Assembly: GCF_009829925.1 (NCBI RefSeq)
Contig: NZ_SNVJ01000018.1
Coordinates: 1-64,000, forward strand
From: Teichococcus coralli
Lineage (GTDB): Bacteria > Pseudomonadota > Alphaproteobacteria > Acetobacterales > Acetobacteraceae
Length of the DNA: 64,000 nt
Direction of reading: 5' to 3'
In this document: piece after piece, positions 62,637-64,000 of the stretch
Position numbering within the stretch: position 1 is the first letter of the stretch
How the letters are laid out: each line of letters opens with the position of its first letter
Position numbers and translations under genes: made by a program
Notes under the pieces: model-generated
Seen by the model: only the letters and a program-made list of their open reading frames with translations
What the model was told of the DNA's origin: nothing
Database searches by the model: none

Positions 62637-63617
62637 ATGACACGACGTCTGATGAATTGGGCGGCAGCCGCCGCGATCGCCCTGCTGGGCTGGACCTCCA
62701 CCCCTTCGCAGGCGCAGGAATGGCGCGGGTGGAACATCCATCCGCCTGACTACCCCGTTTCCAAGGGCATGGACCGCTTCACCGAGCTGGTCGCCCAGCG
62801 CAGCAACGGCCGCCTGAAGCTCAAGACCTACCACTCGGCGCAGCTTGGCCAGCAGGACGAGGCCATCCAGCAGATGCGCCTTGGCTCCATCGACTTCGCC
62901 GAGTTCAACCTCAGCCCGCTGAACAACCTGGTCGCCAGCACGCAGGTGCTGACGCTCCCCTACCTGTTCCGCGACGTGGAGCACCTGCACCGCGTGGTGG
63001 ACGGCCCGGTGGGCGACCAGATCGCGGCGGAGCTGGAGAAGGTCGGCATCGTGCCGCTCGCCTGGTACGACGCCGGCGCGCGCAGCTTCTACACCCGCAA
63101 CAAGGTCACCAAGCCCGAAGACCTGAAGGGCATGAAGATCCGGGTGCAGACCTCCGATCTCTGGATCGACCTGGTCAAGGCGCTCGGCGCCAACCCGACG
63201 CCGCTGCCCTTCGGCGAGGTCTATACCAGCCTGCAGTCCGGCGTGATCGACGGCGCCGAGAACAACTGGCCCTCCTACGAGAGCACCCGGCATTTCGAGG
63301 TGGCCAAGTACTACATCACCGACGAGCACTCCAACGTGCCCGAGATCCTGGCCGTCTCCGCGACCCGCTGGCGCCGGCTGAACGATGCCGACAAGAAGCT
63401 GCTGAAGGACGCGGCGCGTGAAAGCGCCACCCACCAGCGGCAGCTCTGGGCCGAGCGCGAGAAGGTCTCCCGCGAGCGGGTGATCGCCGGCGGCGCCGTG
63501 GTCACCGACCTCGAGGACCGCTCCGGCTGGTCCGCGCTGATGAAGCCGGTCTATGACAAGTACGCGGCCGATCCGAAGATGGCCGACCTGGTCAAGCAGA
63601 TCCGCGAAACGAAATGA
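62637..63617 (+). CDS. dctP: TRAP transporter substrate-binding protein (DctP type)
   Basis: A 326-residue periplasmic binding protein. The signal peptide ends near SQAQ (about residue 27). The mature protein has GRLKLKTYHSAQLGQQDEAIQQM and LGSIDFAEFNLSPL, then DLKGMKIRVQTSDLWIDLVKALG, the usual carboxylate-Arg site region, and EVYTSLQSGVIDGAENNWPSY, all typical of DctP. GGGAGGA precedes the ATG. A consensus TTGACA lies at 62574-62579, though a matching -10 is not clear. The membrane subunit gene follows after a terminator. Confidence 0.93.
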   Translation: MTRRLMNWAAAAAIALLGWTSTPSQAQEWRGWNIHPPDYPVSKGMDRFTELVAQRSNGRLKLKTYHSAQLGQQDEAIQQMRLGSIDFAEFNLSPLNNLVASTQVLTLPYLFRDVEHLHRVVDGPVGDQIAAELEKVGIVPLAWYDAGARSFYTRNKVTKPEDLKGMKIRVQTSDLWIDLVKALGANPTPLPFGEVYTSLQSGVIDGAENNWPSYESTRHFEVAKYYITDEHSNVPEILAVSATRWRRLNDADKKLLKDAARESATHQRQLWAEREKVSRERVIAGGAVVTDLEDRSGWSALMKPVYDKYAADPKMADLVKQIRETK

Positions 63618-63631
63618 GCCGGTGATCCGGG

Positions 63632-63663
63632 GCGCGGCGTCCGCAAGGGCGCCGCGCTTTTTT
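63632..63663 (+). terminator. Terminator between dctP and dctQ
   Basis: GCGCGGCG and CGCCGCGC form an 8-bp stem around a 10-base loop, followed by six T (63658-63663). It lies 15 bases after dctP and about 70 bases before dctQ, so part of the transcripts should stop before the permease genes. Confidence 0.82.
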
Positions 63664-63734
63664 CTTGCCTCGGCGGCGGCGGCCCGGCGCCCCGCCTCCT
63701 GCCGGCGTTCTCCCCTCTCGGAGTCCACCCGCCC

Positions 63735-64000
63735 ATGAATGCCTTCTCGCGTGCTTTGGATGGCCTGGCCAAGCTGGTCATCCTGCTCGCCTCCATCGCC
63801 ATGGTGGCGCTGGTGGTCATCACCGGCTGGATGGTGTTCGGCCGCTACGTGCTGAACGACACGCCCACCTGGGTCGAGCGCGCGGCGACGCTGATCGTCA
63901 TCACCATCGCCCTGCCCGTCGCGGCGGTCGGTGTCCGGGAACGCTTCCACCTTTCCGTCCTTGGCTTCCGCGAGGCGCTGCCGCCCGGTGCGTGCCGCAT
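63735..64000 (+). CDS. dctQ: TRAP transporter small permease (DctQ type), partial
   Basis: The first 88 residues of a small integral membrane subunit; the gene runs off the window's right end. Two hydrophobic helices are seen (LVILLASIAMVALVVITGWMV and AATLIVITIALPVAAVGV), with GRYVLNDTPTWVERAAT between them, the standard DctQ pattern. DctQ partners the large permease DctM in TRAP carboxylate importers. It follows dctP in the same direction, so the set probably makes one importer. Confidence 0.9.
   Translation, partial: MNAFSRALDGLAKLVILLASIAMVALVVITGWMVFGRYVLNDTPTWVERAATLIVITIALPVAAVGVRERFHLSVLGFREALPPGACR

Noticed and set aside
1..64000. CRISPR arrays, prophage modules, toxin-antitoxin pairs, transposase genes
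   Set aside because: Looked for by eye on both strands. No regularly spaced repeats, phage structural genes, transposase or integrase motifs were found.

Overview
The window reads as chromosomal DNA of a high-GC alphaproteobacterium. It most resembles the Acetobacteraceae (Roseomonas-like): it has several orphan TctC/Bug-type periplasmic binding proteins, an alphaproteobacterial petABC operon, HWE-type sensor kinase signalling, DUF1127 and DUF6152 proteins, and strongly GC-biased third codon positions. No phage, transposase, integrase or CRISPR array was seen. The family assignment is inferred from gene content and was not tested by a search.

Layout. Positions 1-860 are less GC-rich and end at a tRNA-Glu with its own terminator. 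Positions 1550-6281 form one catabolic operon: IclR regulator, carboxymuconolactone decarboxylase-like protein, SMP-30 lactonase, Bug binding protein, dimeric alpha/beta barrel protein and SDR. Positions 6587-10661 (minus) are a four-gene ferrous iron uptake operon efeU-efeO-efeB-efeM, preceded by a Fur-like palindrome that overlaps a plausible promoter. Positions 10922-16183 hold a second Bug protein, a CapD-like epimerase, an OpgC-like acyltransferase and a DUF4142 lipoprotein. Positions 16666-19003 hold a Nudix hydrolase, a 100-bp element with inverted ends, and a DUF47-PiT phosphate uptake pair. Positions 19064-20574 (minus) are an overlapping trio: unknown protein, 5-formyl-THF cyclo-ligase, PAS protein. 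Then come a LysR regulator, an orphan family-5 SBP and several small proteins. An arsenosugar-type cluster follows at 25141-28465 (ArsR with extra cysteines, TIGR04282 and TIGR04283 glycosyltransferases, radical SAM protein), then the CCA-adding enzyme and two flavoprotein reductases.

Positions 32575-38625 hold small membrane and secreted proteins, two apparent gene remnants (LysE and MHS/MFS), an ABC exporter, a phosphatase and a third Bug protein. Housekeeping genes follow: hemF, petABC, mtnP, a large HWE kinase with its receiver protein, lepA and rpsD. A fourth Bug gene at 47603-48629 is broken by a perfect 25-bp tandem duplication. Right of rpsD are a SLC13/TrkA-C transporter, a pair of 49-residue paralogous microproteins, a poorly coding stretch with a broken small gene and an orphan terminator, tRNA-Arg, an amidase, and the start of a TRAP transporter whose dctP and dctQ are separated by a strong terminator.

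The strongest leads are the frameshifting duplication, the two EfeO/M75 proteins of which only one keeps its metal-site residues, the Fur-like operator, and the twin microproteins. No completely new multi-gene system is obvious.
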